NCBI GenBank assembly: GCA_022828595.1
Contig: JAKGHH010000007.1
Span: 33,232,356-33,296,355, forward strand
DNA from: Nelumbo lutea
Lineage: Eukaryota; Streptophyta; Magnoliopsida; Proteales; Nelumbonaceae
Length of the DNA: 64,000 nt
Direction: 5' to 3'
Below the pieces are notes generated by a model, which was not told where the DNA came from, did no database searches, and saw only the letters and a program-made list of their open reading frames with translations. This document shows, piece after piece, positions 20,782-31,724 of this stretch. The position numbers and the translations under genes were made by a program. Position 1 is the first letter of the stretch; every line of letters begins with the position of its first letter.

Positions 20782-21518
20782 CTACAAGAATTTTCAGTGC
20801 AAACAAAGAATAGATAAATCAGTGAAGATCTATTACACTACATGTATGCATGGTTTTGAAAATCGGATTGGATCAGATAGTCGGACAGTCGGTCAGGTAA
20901 TTGGTTCTGTTTCACCTTAAAATCGCTTTTTAACCAAAACAACAGTTCATTTGGTCGGTGACCCGCTGACCTGGGTGGTCAAAACCATTGACCAGTCGAC
21001 CCAGACAACAGTTTTTGATAATTTTTTATTTATTTGAAAGAAATACAAATACAAATATTTACAGTGCAAATACATACAAAATACAAGGTTTTGCATTTTA
21101 CAAATTTGTATTTATACTCCTTTCAAACCGAATTTTCAAACCAAATAGTCAGACCATTCGACCCAGGAACCGATCCCCAAAACGGTTCTGTGTCCACAAG
21201 TTGATATCATTTGTGGCACACTTACTCATCTGAGATATAAAGCAGCTCCTCCCTCGTAAATTGAGGATGGACTATGACTTGAATAGCAGATCCTTGACTT
21301 CTGTCAGTAAAGGAGGGCTTACCCATTGACTCAGAATGCTGCTGATTTATAAGTTTATGAAAGTGTAAGACTTTCCAACAATTGGGATGTAGAGAAGCCT
21401 GATACCAAGACTTGCACACAAAGGGCAGTGACAATAGCAGATCATCCATATCCACCCTCTCAAAAATATTGACCAAGCAATCCACATTCAGTTCTTCCCA
21501 TCTGTTTGTTTCTTCCAT
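20241..21518 (-). CDS. F-box/LRR protein (2 exons)
   Basis: Joining 21518-21226 and 20781-20241 gives a 277-residue protein. The intron (444 bp) starts GTAAGT and ends TTGTAG; the split codon restores Glu-98 and the frame continues into CPSLKVLSLDPYYF. Residues 6-53 are an F-box (RWEELNVDCLVNIFERV...PFVCKSWYQASLHPNCW), which binds SKP1 in SCF ubiquitin ligases. Residues 98-250 hold irregular leucine-rich repeats (CPSLKVLSL, WKHLEHLHL, FPKLKTLDL, CKELETLKV), presumably for substrate binding. The tail is acidic and aromatic (FFGEFFEWDDFFD). It resembles the plant group of Arabidopsis At3g48880; the substrate is unknown. There are no frameshifts, so it looks functional. Confidence 0.85.
20782..21225 (-). 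other. F-box gene intron with nested repeats
   Basis: Most of the 444-bp intron is repeat. A CATGG-ended hAT-like sequence runs from about 20848 to 21195 (plus strand CATGGTTTTGAAAATCGG at its left end) and is itself interrupted by a Tourist-like MITE (about 21032-21130) of the same family as 39778-39861. Confidence 0.6.
21226..21518 (-). CDS. F-box/LRR gene exon 1
   Basis: Encodes residues 1-97 and the first two bases of codon 98. The start is a Met followed by acidic residues and then RWEEL, as is usual for this group. The donor on the minus strand reads GA|GTAAGT. Confidence 0.88.
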
Positions 21519-21599
21519 GTCAATCTAAGCTTTGTAGTGCTTGAAGGGTGCTGTTGAATTTTATTTAGTAAGAAATGGGGTGATGATCCCTATTATCTG

Positions 21600-21605
21600 T
21601 TTATA
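21600..21605 (-). promoter_or_regulatory. Candidate TATA box of the F-box gene
   Basis: The minus strand reads TATAAA about 80 bp before the ATG, a usual distance allowing a leader of about 50 nt. The start of transcription is not known. Confidence 0.4.
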
Positions 21606-21659
21606 GAGGTTGATATTTTCAAAGAAATAAGCCATACTTTAGACTTTATATCAATCTTC

Positions 21660-21890
21660 CCCATCTTTGAATTAAGCATGTTTTTTTATGTTACAATGAG
21701 AATGGTGTTGGAATAACCAGTGAGAAAGTTCCTGCATGAAGGAAGAGAAGGGACAGGAGAGACAAAGTCAGTAATAAATTGATTCCAAAGGCTTAATCAA
21801 TAAAAAACAGGCTTTTACCAAAATCTTATTTTTGGTTCTTTAATTGTTCTTCAGCTTCATAAACTGGTATCAGATCAGAGTGTAACTAGC
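21660..21890 (+). mobile_element. Possible Copia LTR/primer-binding-site remnant
   Basis: TGGTATCAGATCAGAG at about 21866 resembles the initiator-Met tRNA primer site next to Copia 5' LTRs (TGGTATCAGAGC). No LTR pair or pol sequence follows. Confidence 0.3.
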
Positions 21891-21959
21891 TCTGTCAACT
21901 GGTGTTAGTGTACCTAGAGCTACATCCTATATCCATGGTTAATTAGTGATTAATTGGAT

Positions 21960-22700
21960 TCAGTGGGGCTGTCGAAAGTTTTGTTATCCCAATTTTAATA
22001 TTTTATTATGTTTATATCTTTTCAATTTTTTTATTATTATTTAATTATGATATTGTGGGTTGACCCATTTAACCTTAAAGGTTGAATCATTAATCTGCCA
22101 CTTGAATAGGAAAATGGTTTTGTTTCTTGGTTGGTTTTAAATTTTATGTATTTTATTCCCACCATTAATAAAAATACTTCTTATTTATCATATTTATTTT
22201 TGTTTAAGATGGTAAATAAATAATATTAGAGATGTGTCTTAATTTTTTCTTGCAAAAATTTTATATTTTTAAAATTTTTATGTATTTTTTAAATTTTTAT
22301 TATTTAATTATGACACCATGGGTTGATCTATTTGACCCAAATTGTTGAACTACTTTCCTGCCACCCACCCAAGTGGAAGTACAATTTCATTTTCGTGTTG
22401 GTTTAAACACATAAATTTTGTATTTAAATTATTGGGTATAGGTTTAATTCGCAGAATTTATTGGTGAAAAACAAAAATATCTCAATCAAAGGATATAATG
22501 AGAGAATGAATGAACACTAACACCTTAAATATAGGATCTAATGAAAAGGATTTAGATGAAGTGAAAAGTAGTAGTTCAAATTATGTTTCTTCCTTTATGG
22601 TTAGAGGGGGACCAAATTCAAAAGTAGGGATGTTTTAGTCAATAAAAATTCCAGAATCTAGACTCCATTCTTACTTTTAATAGTAATATAGATATAGATT
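21960..22700. repeat. Copy of the 3.5-4.6 kb AT-rich repeat family
   Basis: Shares GGGTTGACCCATTT, CATTAATAAAAATA, TTAGAGATGTG and GATTTAATGAGAGA-type words with 3449-4693, in the same order and in two successive copies. Confidence 0.6.
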
Positions 22701-23350
22701 AGCTACTTAAGGGTAAAGTTGAAATTAAAAAAAAAAATCTACAAACTTGATAAGAGGAATTAGTATGGACATAACATAATAGACATTAATGTCTCTGTCC
22801 ACTTAAAATAATGTAAGGGTATGTAAGTCCCTTTATCCCCAAAAGTTGGGAGAGGTTTAGGCCTGCTAGAGTCTGCTATAGAAGGGTAGTCTAGTCTTTT
22901 TACTTTATGTTATACGCTGGATGTAATTACTATTATATTCTAAGTTATGTGATGTGTTCTCTAATTCGAACCAGCCTTTCTTCTACCTCTTCTCTTCTTC
23001 TCTTCTTCTCTTTCTCTCTCTCTTTTCTTCTTTCATTATGAAACTGAAGCATACATAGATCTGAACTTTATCAAGACATTTTCAGAAAACTGAGGGGAGG
23101 TTTAAGGGATTTACCCAATAATAAATTAACAAATTAACAAATTAACATAACCAAGAGCTTTCAATTAGAATTAACAAATATAACCAGGAGCCTCATGGCA
23201 ACATAAGATGGGCATCACTTAAATTTGAGCCAAAACATCACTCAATCACAAAAAGAAGAAAAAAAAAAAACCAATAACATACAAGAGTAGAAAGCTAGAG
23301 GGAATTCAACTGAGAAAAGAGGAAGAGAAACAATGAGACAAGAAACATAC
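22701..23350. other. Spacer upstream of the F-box gene
   Basis: Holds a CT/TTC-rich run at 22979-23035 and AT-rich text. No gene. Confidence 0.5.
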
Positions 23351-23412
23351 CGAGCAGGAGAATCAACCAAGCTTTCCTCCTTAGTGACTTGTTCGGGCAA
23401 GCGAGACAGCAT
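23351..23412 (-). other. Orphan exon-like ORF
   Basis: On the minus strand an ATG opens MLSRLPEQVTKEESLVDSPA and meets a strong donor CG|GTATGT; an in-frame stop precedes the ATG. It could be an upstream exon of an unseen gene or of the F-box transcript leader. Not recognised. Confidence 0.25.
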
Positions 23413-24077
23413 CGTCTAAGAAGCTTTTATAATCAATTCTCTACCTTGTTTACTCATCAGATGGCCCCAAAGAATAATCTTTTTTGTCCCCCTTTACGTC
23501 AAAACTATCAGATTGGGATTGCTTTTCTCCCCCAGTTGAAATTAAACGAAATTGTACCACTGTTTTATTACTTAGTGGTGAAGGAGTTTGTTCATGCTAA
23601 GGAAACTCCAGTAGTGCCATTCTGTGCTCATCCCCTTTTGCCCAGAAAAGAATTGAGACAGACCCACGTCGACCATCTGCCTCGTTTGTTTGTGATTGGC
23701 TCAAAATTTTTAAATGTAGCACTTCTATCCATATATTGGCCTATACGTATCATATTGAAAGCACCCTGATAAGCCCCTACAGAGGGTGTATTGGGATTTT
23801 GACCAATTCAGGGGGTGGATGAACCTTAAACCAGCCCCTTGAACAGGATTGGAAAAAAAGTTAAAAAAAGTACTGATATTGCCCGATACGCCCCTATCGA
23901 CGTATCGGGCATATCAATATTTAGAACCTTGCTGTTGAGTGTTGTGTGGTCGTTGTTTCTGTTTCTTAACAGAAAGAACCATTTACACCCATGCCAACCC
24001 TTAGAAATCTAAAATTTTGCATGAATATCCAATGCAACCTCGGCATCTTATGTTACACTAGTCTTTTTCCTAAGCTT
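23413..24077. other. Spacer with TE fragment
   Basis: A fragment rich in GATACG/TATCGGGC words (about 23770-23935), shared with 44485-44690, looks like one side of a CAAGGTTC-type hAT element. A 126-codon ORF at 23389-23769 has no recognisable features. Confidence 0.5.
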
Positions 24078-24079
24078 AG

Positions 24080-24270
24080 GGTCCGTTCCGGTTCCCCCAT
24101 TTGAAAGAATGACCATTCTCTTCCCCTCCCTTGAGAATGAGAATCCAGTCTAACTTATTCTGATTTTTATTTGAACCAAACAGGCAGAGAATAGACCATT
24201 CCAATTCTGATTCCAATGGATTTCGATTCCAATTCTGATTCTGATTCCAACTACGAATCAAACGGACCCA
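24080..24270. mobile_element. PIF/Harbinger-like MITE (GGGTCCGTT family)
   Basis: Starts GGGTCCGTTCC after TTA and ends AAACGGACCC. The interior of ATTCCAATTCTGATTCC words is shared with 51736-52314 and 52805-53041. The right-hand triplet is not conserved. Confidence 0.6.
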
Positions 24271-24277
24271 GATAATC

Positions 24278-24532
24278 AAGGATCAATATATTGATTCAGT
24301 GGATACCGACAACTTGCATTTTGGTGTATCAGTACAGATCGGAAATCTTTTTCTTTTTATTTTAAATTTTTTTAGTTTTAATTAACAGCCTGAGAGGGAT
24401 GTCTTCCATCATCTCAAACTTTGAAAAACTCCAAACCCTCTTTTGTATTGATGTATTCATGAATCTCGATGACCCTGGATATGGATATGATGCACCCGGT
24501 ATGGAGCATATTATATGGATATTTTGATCCTG
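24278..24532. mobile_element. Probable hAT-type element (CAAGGATCAA ends)
   Basis: CAAGGATCAATATATT at the left and ATATTTTGATCCTG at the right are inverted. No target duplication is visible. 24533-25035 is a spacer without genes. Confidence 0.5.
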
Positions 24533-25035
24533 TTAATAGCTGATGTGGCATGTCCCCATCAGGTTTCTACGGTTAGCAATCAATTTAATTATCACTGTTT
24601 TTTTCTTAGGTGGGAATAGGAAATGACATTTTTGACCCTAACGTCCATCTGACCAAATTAATAAAAACAGAAGCAAAATGTTGATTATGCCCTTGTGCTT
24701 TGCTTCTAAAAGGTTGATTTGAGAGCAGATAGGAGGATTATTTTTGTCAATTAAATGCCCTGGGTCCATGCCCTTTCACAATATCCTTTTAAGAGGTCAA
24801 ATGACCATTTCCAAATGAAAATACAAACAGCTACTGACCAATAAACTGAAATTACAAATGTAGTAGCAAATAAGGTGTTGTTTATCAAAATTCATGGGTG
24901 GGTTTTGATTGGTCAAAACTCTTTCCATATCATATCTTTTTCTGCATCATAGATTTTCCCTCTACTAATATATAAACTATAGGGTAGGTTTTAGTAAATA
25001 TGTGAAGTGTTTAAGTAAATGACCCAAAAGGAAAA

Positions 25036-25417
25036 CAGGGGTGAGGCAGGCTCAATATCAAACCAACTTGAAATTTTAAGCAACTTAGGACTGGAAAGGC
25101 CTAGGCCCAAACCCCCAAGTTTGTCAGTTTTCAAGCTATGCCAAGCCTAGCCCTAGGTAGACCGAGAGGTCCAAGACTATTCCAACTACACACATATACA
25201 TATAATATTCCTATAAAAGGTGTAGGTAGGTCCAGGGTCATTTTTAACACATTCAACCCAATAGGCCCATGTAATCAACCCAAGCCCACCCTAAACCTAA
25301 AGCCAACCAGAGTTTGTCAAATTTTAGTTTGGGCTGGGCTTAGGTTGGGTAGATCAAGATTAACCTTGGCCCTAGGTTTACCTTAGCTCAGCCTAGCCCA
25401 CCTAAGTTGCACCCCTA
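25036..25417. mobile_element. Probable hAT-type element (AGGGGTG ends)
   Basis: Starts CAGGGGTGAGGCAGG and ends AAGTTGCACCCCTA, with arms of GGCCTAGGCCC/AGCCCAACC words. The flanks agree only loosely. Confidence 0.5.
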
Positions 25418-25457
25418 AGAAAATAACAAAAAAGATAGCAAAACCTTCTACAACCTC

Positions 25458-26019
25458 TAGGGCTACAAGTTGGGTAGAGGCCCAACTCAAGCCCAACACA
25501 AGAGTTTTTGCACGGACTGGACTTGAGTCTTTGGGCCCAGGCTTGGTTTGGGCTAGAAAACTCACTTGACCTAATTAAACTCAGGTTGGGCTTTGATTGA
25601 GGCCTCAAGTAGTTCAAACTCAACCTGAGCCCACCCAACAATGTATGTTATATACACATACATAGCTGTATATTGTGTATTTATGGTATGTACATATGTA
25701 ATTGTGTTGCATATTTGTACTATCATGTACACCCTAAAGTATGTTTAGTTATTTATAACACATATATGATTAAGATAAACTCACACACATTCATATACGA
25801 ATTTATATTAATAGGTTTGTGCATATTTTCAATCAATTTTGCTCTTAAATTGGTCTATAAAGGTGGATACGCAAAACATTCTCGACCAAACTGCTCAGGC
25901 CCAACCAAGCCCAAACCCTGTTGGGTTAAGCTTGGGTTGGTAAATTCAGGTTTAGCCTCAGGTTGGATTAGGTCAGAGCTAAAGATATTGGGCCTGAGTT
26001 GACCCTAGTTGCACCCTTA
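25458..26019. mobile_element. hAT-type element with perfect TSD
   Basis: Starts TAGGGCTACAAGTTGGG, ends AGTTGCACCCTTA; ACAACCTC flanks both sides (25450-25457, 26020-26027). Arms are rich in GGCCCAA. Confidence 0.85.
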
Positions 26020-26088
26020 ACAACCTCCCAAATCCAAAAACCAATAGCAGTACTATACCAAGCAAAACTAGTTGATGTTGGTTTTGTT

Positions 26089-26162
26089 TCTGAAAATAAA
26101 ACAACTGCCACATCAGCAAATTTATATTGTTTTTGTTGATGTGGCAGTTGTTTTTGTTTTCA
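26089..26162. repeat. Near-perfect hairpin
   Basis: AACAACTGCCACATCAGCAA and its near-exact complement (TTGATGTGGCAGTTGTT) are separated by about 18 bp, with outer pairing GAAAATAAAA/TTTTGTTTTC. Confidence 0.8.
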
Positions 26163-26267
26163 TCAAATGCAAAACCGATTGTGTTGTTGAAGATATCCAT
26201 TTGGTATGCAACCTAGGGCCACATTAGAGGGAACTCCAAAATAATACGTAAAAGATCCAACTACAAT

Positions 26268-26850
26268 TAGGGGTGTTCATGAAAAATCGAAAAATCGAAA
26301 AACTGAACCGAATTAAGAAAACCGAATCACAAAATGCGATTAATCGAACCGGTTGGTTCAGTTTTGGTTCGGAATTTTTGAAAAACCGAAGGATCAGTTT
26401 GGTTTTCGGTTAATCCTATAAAAAAACTGACGGCTAACTGAACCGACCGGTATATATTTATATGTATATTATATATATATTTTTAATGTATGTCACATAT
26501 TTTCTATGTATTTTATATAAATATATATTCATTATATATAAATATATACTTATATTATATTTATAATGATCTATTTATAAATATATTATATATTTTTAAA
26601 ATATTTATAATATAATATATATCATTTATTATTTATAATATAATATTATACATATATTTATATAATATATATTATATATATAAAAATTTGAAAAACCGAA
26701 GAACGGAATCGATCAAAAACCAAAACTGGCGTATCGGTTAACTGGTGGTACCGGTTCAGTTTCGGTTTGACGAAATGAAAAAACCAGTACACCAGTTCGA
26801 TTTACAAAAGGGAGCCATGGTTCAGTTAACCGAACCGTGAACACCGCCTA
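26268..26850. mobile_element. hAT-type element (AACCGAAC family), perfect TSD
   Basis: Starts TAGGGGTGTTCATG, ends CGTGAACACCGCCTA; ACTACAAT flanks both sides (26260-26267, 26851-26858). Arms contain repeated ACCGAA/TTCGGTT around a TATA-rich core. Confidence 0.88.
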
Positions 26851-27119
26851 ACTACAATGCACTTTGAAAACGTTGAATCAAAATTTCAATCAATCATGTT
26901 AAAGGTATCACATGGTCTATTTACTTTAATAACGTCAAAGATATTGATGTGATGTATTGCTTTATCATTGATTCATTTATATTTGAATTATTTTGAGACA
27001 ATTTCTATGGAGTTCACCATAGATTTAGCTAGGGAAAACTATTTAAACCTCATCTAGGCCATCTGAAAATCTCTAAAAATTATTGGTCTTTGCCTATTTC
27101 TTTGAAAAGTGAAGGGAGG

Positions 27120-27495
27120 TAGGGGTGTCAATTGGATTGGATTTGGTCCAATCCGATCCAGTCCAATCCAATGAATGTTTTGGATTAATTTGGATTGGTC
27201 TAACTCAATATCTAGACCGTCCAATCTGTTCAAATTCATTTTGATTTAGATTGGTTCCAACCTAAACCCAGTCCATTAACACATATTCTTGTCTTATATC
27301 AATGGACCAGATATTGGCTTAATCCAACCCAATCCAATATAAATGTATTACGGATGGACCAAGCCCAATCCAATCTAATAAATATTTTAGACGGAATTGG
27401 TTCAATCCAATATATCTTGTTAGTCCTTCCAATCCTCCAAATTGATTTTGGACTGGACGGGGTCCAATCCAAAACCGGTCCATTGACACCCTGTA
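27120..27495. mobile_element. hAT-type element (TCCAATCC family)
   Basis: Starts TAGGGGTGTCAATTGGATTGG, same family and orientation as 63524-63922, ends CCATTGACACCCTGTA. The interior is dense in GGTCCAATCCAA words. No clear target duplication. Confidence 0.75.
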
Positions 27496-28360
27496 ATTAA
27501 AAGATTACGAGACACACAAAGGGCATTTGGCATTTGCTATGCACTCACTGCAATAGTACAAGTTGGTCCATGTTGCCTACCTTGTTCAAGAGTTTTGCCT
27601 CAATGAACCCAAGCCAATGGATTTATATAAATACATTAATCCGATTGACCTGACATGAGCCAGAGTCAAACCGGACTAGTCTAAGCCTAATATTCACTTA
27701 ATTAGAGCTATTTGCACCAATTTGAGTGCTAGAGCTTTCTACAATAACAATTAAAGGGCAAAATGGAAAAGATAAAATATAAGAAAATTCTAGAAAGTGG
27801 GAGGTCCAAATCATTATGAATAAGGGCCCATACCCATATGAAGATTCTTTAACAACATATCCATCAGACCCATTATGAAAGGGGAATCCATATTTTCTCT
27901 TTCTCCCTCTCTCTTTTTCTTTGTTGGCAATCACTGCCATTTCTCCCATGGCCATTCTCTTGAGATTTTTGAATCAGACGACAAGTGCCAAATCTACTAG
28001 CTTACATCTAGAATCTCTAGTTCTACTTCGACCTTTAGGGGTGAATAACTAGTGCAGAGCAACAAGATTCCATTAGGTTTTCACTTGATCTCTTCTTTCT
28101 GGCTTGTCTTCTATGTCAACAAGTTTTTGGATCTAACATAGATTTTACGATTAATGAGTTTCTATGTATGCTATATTTCTTTTTAGAATGTGATGGTTAT
28201 TGCCCATGAGTATTTACACATTGCCACTTCCTTATATCAATCAAAGAACTGGTAACACAAGGGGGGCTTTGGCTTGATAATAATCACACAAACAATTATT
28301 GTGAACTCTGTTGACGTAGCTTTAATCTCTGTTACACATCCAGGAGCATACAAAAAGAGG
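27496..28360. other. Unique spacer
   Basis: No gene is supported. Confidence 0.45.
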
Positions 28361-28487
28361 GATCAAATTAGCCCCTCACAAGATTGCCCCCCACAATGTA
28401 AATATCACCGGAAGATGTTTTCAATACATGACAGAAATGTGCTGTGGGACGTTGTGGGGGCAATCTTGTGTGGGGCTGATTTGAACT
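28361..28487. repeat. Foldback element with 35-bp arms
   Basis: ATCAAATTAGCCCCTCACAA at the left and its near-complement TTGTGTGGGGCTGATTTGA at the right, each continuing into GATTGCCCCCCACAA/TTGTGGGGGCAATC, around a 55-bp loop. Likely a small MITE; target duplication unresolved. Confidence 0.7.
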
Positions 28488-29342
28488 CTACAAAAGGACC
28501 AATAATTTTGAGGGGTTCGCCTTGATGGTAATCCTGGTTGACTAATAACTTTAATGAGCTTCGGCTTGATGATAACCCTATCTATCATACAAAAAGGACC
28601 AGTATAACTTCGGGGGGCTTTGGGTCGGGTCAATGGTAATTATGGCTATCATACAAGCAAAATATCAGAAAACAAGTAATCAAAAGCAAAGTTCAAAGCA
28701 ACTCAATGCTAATATATGCTCAAACAAAGCATGCTGATATATTCTCAAAAGTAAGTTCCATCTAAACACAATGCTTAATGTTCATGATGTTTTATCTCTA
28801 GAGTGTGATTGTTCACAAGTGTAACATTTGTAATGTTAAGGAAAGCTATAGGCTGTCTAGTGTAACAAAGCAAAGCTCTAATATAAAGATGGTAATTCTA
28901 CAATAATGCAAGTTTCCAATAGAAAGGAAAGAGATACAGATGGTAACTCTACAAGAATTCAAGTTACTAATGTAGGTTCTCACTCAAGTTTGAAAATAAC
29001 TGAAATAAGTAAACCATTTAAGAAATATCGTACATAGACAACTGCCTATTCTTTTCTCTCTTTCCCTAAACTCCTTGGTCGATATATACAAGAAATACAA
29101 TTTCTTTTATTTAACTTGTAATAACTTGCTTACTTGGTATCTAACATCTTATATAACACATGACTCTTGATTTATAAATTCATATACTCATAAGCTCATA
29201 TAATTATACTTACATGATTCACAATAACTAGTTCATATACTCATGACTAATGACTTATGTGTAACATGTTCTCATGATTTGCATTTTAATGCTAATTTTG
29301 TAAGTTAACACTAATTTGCTGATATTTACCTAGAGACTCATA
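28488..29342. other. AT-rich spacer
   Basis: The GGCTTGATGATAA word recurs at 28270 and 28564. No gene. Confidence 0.45.
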
Positions 29343-29350
29343 CATGCACG

Positions 29351-29703
29351 TAAGGGTGTCAATGGACTGGTTTTGGATTGGACCCCATCCGGTCCAAAAT
29401 ATTTATTAGATTGGATTGGACCTGATCCGTCCATAATAAATTTATATTGGATTAGTTAATTAAGCCAATATCTTGTCCATTGATATAAGATAAGATCATA
29501 AGAATATATATGTCAATGGACCAGGTTTGAGTTGAAATCAATCTAAATCAAAATGAATTTGAACAGATTGAACGGTCCAGACATTAAATTGGACTAGTCC
29601 AAATTAATCCAAAATATTCATTGAATTGGATTGGACCTAGTCCATTTATAATGGAATCACATTGGACTGAATTAGATTAGATCCAATCCAATTGACACCC
29701 CTA
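29351..29703. mobile_element. hAT-type element (TCCAATCC family, inverted copy)
   Basis: Starts TAAGGGTGTCAATGGACTGG, ends CCAATTGACACCCCTA, i.e. the reverse orientation of 27120-27495. Flanks CATGCACG/CATGTTTC share only CATG. Confidence 0.75.
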
Positions 29704-30371
29704 CATGTTTCACACGCATAAGTTAATATACTCCATGTATACATGCATCTTTTGCTAGCTTTGTGAGGTCAAATTCACACTTTACATGACTTCGGGCCTT
29801 TGCCCTACATGTTTATGCTTCACAGACTTACATATTCGTGTCAAAGCCACTAGTGTCACACCTTTTGCATCTAGATCACATGTTTATGACTATTAATCAC
29901 TTTATATAACGATTTTGAATTCTAGATATAATGACTTCACACACCAACAAAAATGGAATTGCATTATACTTTTTGCTTTTATGGCATCACATTGCTTTTT
30001 ACAAAGTATCAGCTTTTGATAGTTTAACACATAAGAAGTATATAATTGTTTATCAGATTACCTCTTGTTGATGTTAAAACCACTAGGGGTTGCTCCCTTT
30101 CAAAAACTTTGGGGTTTAACCCATCTAAAACTCTTAGGGTTTGATTCTGTTAAAATCCTTAGAAAATATTTTCTGCCAAGGCAGTAATAAATGATGAGCT
30201 CGAAACCAAACCATATTTTATCAGGTGTCAAATTTGTTTTAAAATTCATAAATCAGGAACTCGCAAAAATAAATCAAACTTATGGATGCAATCAAGATTT
30301 GCAAAATTATGAATCTGTAAAACAAATTAGTTGCGTTCAATTGCAAAAGAACTCAAATTTGTAAAACCAAC
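29704..30371. other. AT-rich spacer
   Basis: No gene or transposon end is recognised. Confidence 0.45.
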
Positions 30372-30379
30372 ATTACAAT

Positions 30380-31661
30380 TACGGCTGTCGATTGGACTGC
30401 ATTTGGTCCAGTCCAGTCCAATCCAACATTGGTCCATTTATAAATGGATTGGACCAAATTCAAACAAACCAAATCCAATCCGGTCCAAATAAAATGCAAA
30501 CAGAGTAGATTAGGTCCAATCCAGTCCAATTTGAATTAAATACCAGAATAACATAAAAAATTTAGAAAACTATATAAAAAAACTATAATACATGCTGCAA
30601 TCCAATCAAATCCAATTAAAATATAAATGGGTTGGATTGGGTATAATTCAATCCAAGTTGGACCATACACCAAAATAACATGAGAAATCCTGAAAAATAT
30701 ATAAAAACCTACAACACTTGCTGCAATCCGTTCCAATCCAATTAAAATTCAAATAGATCGGATTGGGTCCAATCCAAGTCCAATTTATCCTTACTAACAA
30801 AAAAACTCATCAATAACTAAGGGTGTCAACTGGACTAGATTTGGTCCAATTGGTCCAATCTGATCGGGTCCATTTACAAATGCACCAAATCCAAACCAGT
30901 CCAAAACCCATACAAGCTAGATCCAAACTGGTCCAATTAAAATGCAAATGGACTGGATTGGGTCCAATCTGATCCAAATTGAGTGAAAAATAAAAAAAAT
31001 ATATATATAAAAATTTATAGAAATATATTAAAAACATGGTTTTCGAACCATCATTGACCCCGATATTTAGACCATTAATCCCGAAAACCATCAAGGCAAC
31101 CAGTTCCGTTTCACCATTAACCCGAATCTTGGCCGAAAAGCGTTGATTTGGTGAATGAATCGTTGGCCTAGACGGTTGAACCATCAACCAGTTCGACCAT
31201 TTTTTATCATTTTTATTTTAATCATATTTTTTATTTTTTAAATTGGAATGGGTCATCCATTTGAATCAAATGGTCAAACAGCTGACCCAAAAACCAGCCA
31301 GAGATGAAGGAGAGATCGTTGGTAAAGGAGTGATCGTTGGTGAAGAGAGAGAGACCTCTGTTGTATCGGTTAAAGAAGAGATTGTCTATTATCGGTTAAA
31401 GAAGAGGTCATCTAAAAATGCTCTTTGGTATACTACTACCAGAGAGAGAGAGAGAGAATGCATAATCATTGCCAGAGAGCGGGAGGGAAAATGATTAAGT
31501 GGACAATTGAATGGACCATTGGGTATTTGAACTATGTCCATTTCGGTCCATTAATTTACTAGACAATCAAATCCGATGTAATACTTTGGACCATCCAAAT
31601 CTGTCTAACTGGTTACGGTTCGGACAGGGTCCAATCCGAATTTGGTCCATTGACAACCCTA
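30380..31661. mobile_element. Compound hAT-type element, 1.28 kb, perfect TSD
   Basis: Outer ends TACGGCTGTCGATTGG and CCATTGACAACCCTA with ATTACAAT on both sides (30372-30379, 31662-31669). Inside are a second TAAGGGTGTCAACTGG start (near 30819) and a CATGGTTTTCGAACC stretch (near 31036) from another hAT family, so insertions are nested. An 83-codon ORF at 31243-31494 is not recognised. Confidence 0.8.
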
Positions 31662-31724
31662 ATTACAATCTTGTTTTGATCTCACTAGTAAATTAAACTC
31701 GCATGCAATTGGGAGCTGTTAAAC

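Noticed and set aside
23389..23769. 126-codon plus-strand ORF
   Set aside because: No recognisable family and overlaps repeat-like sequence at its end.
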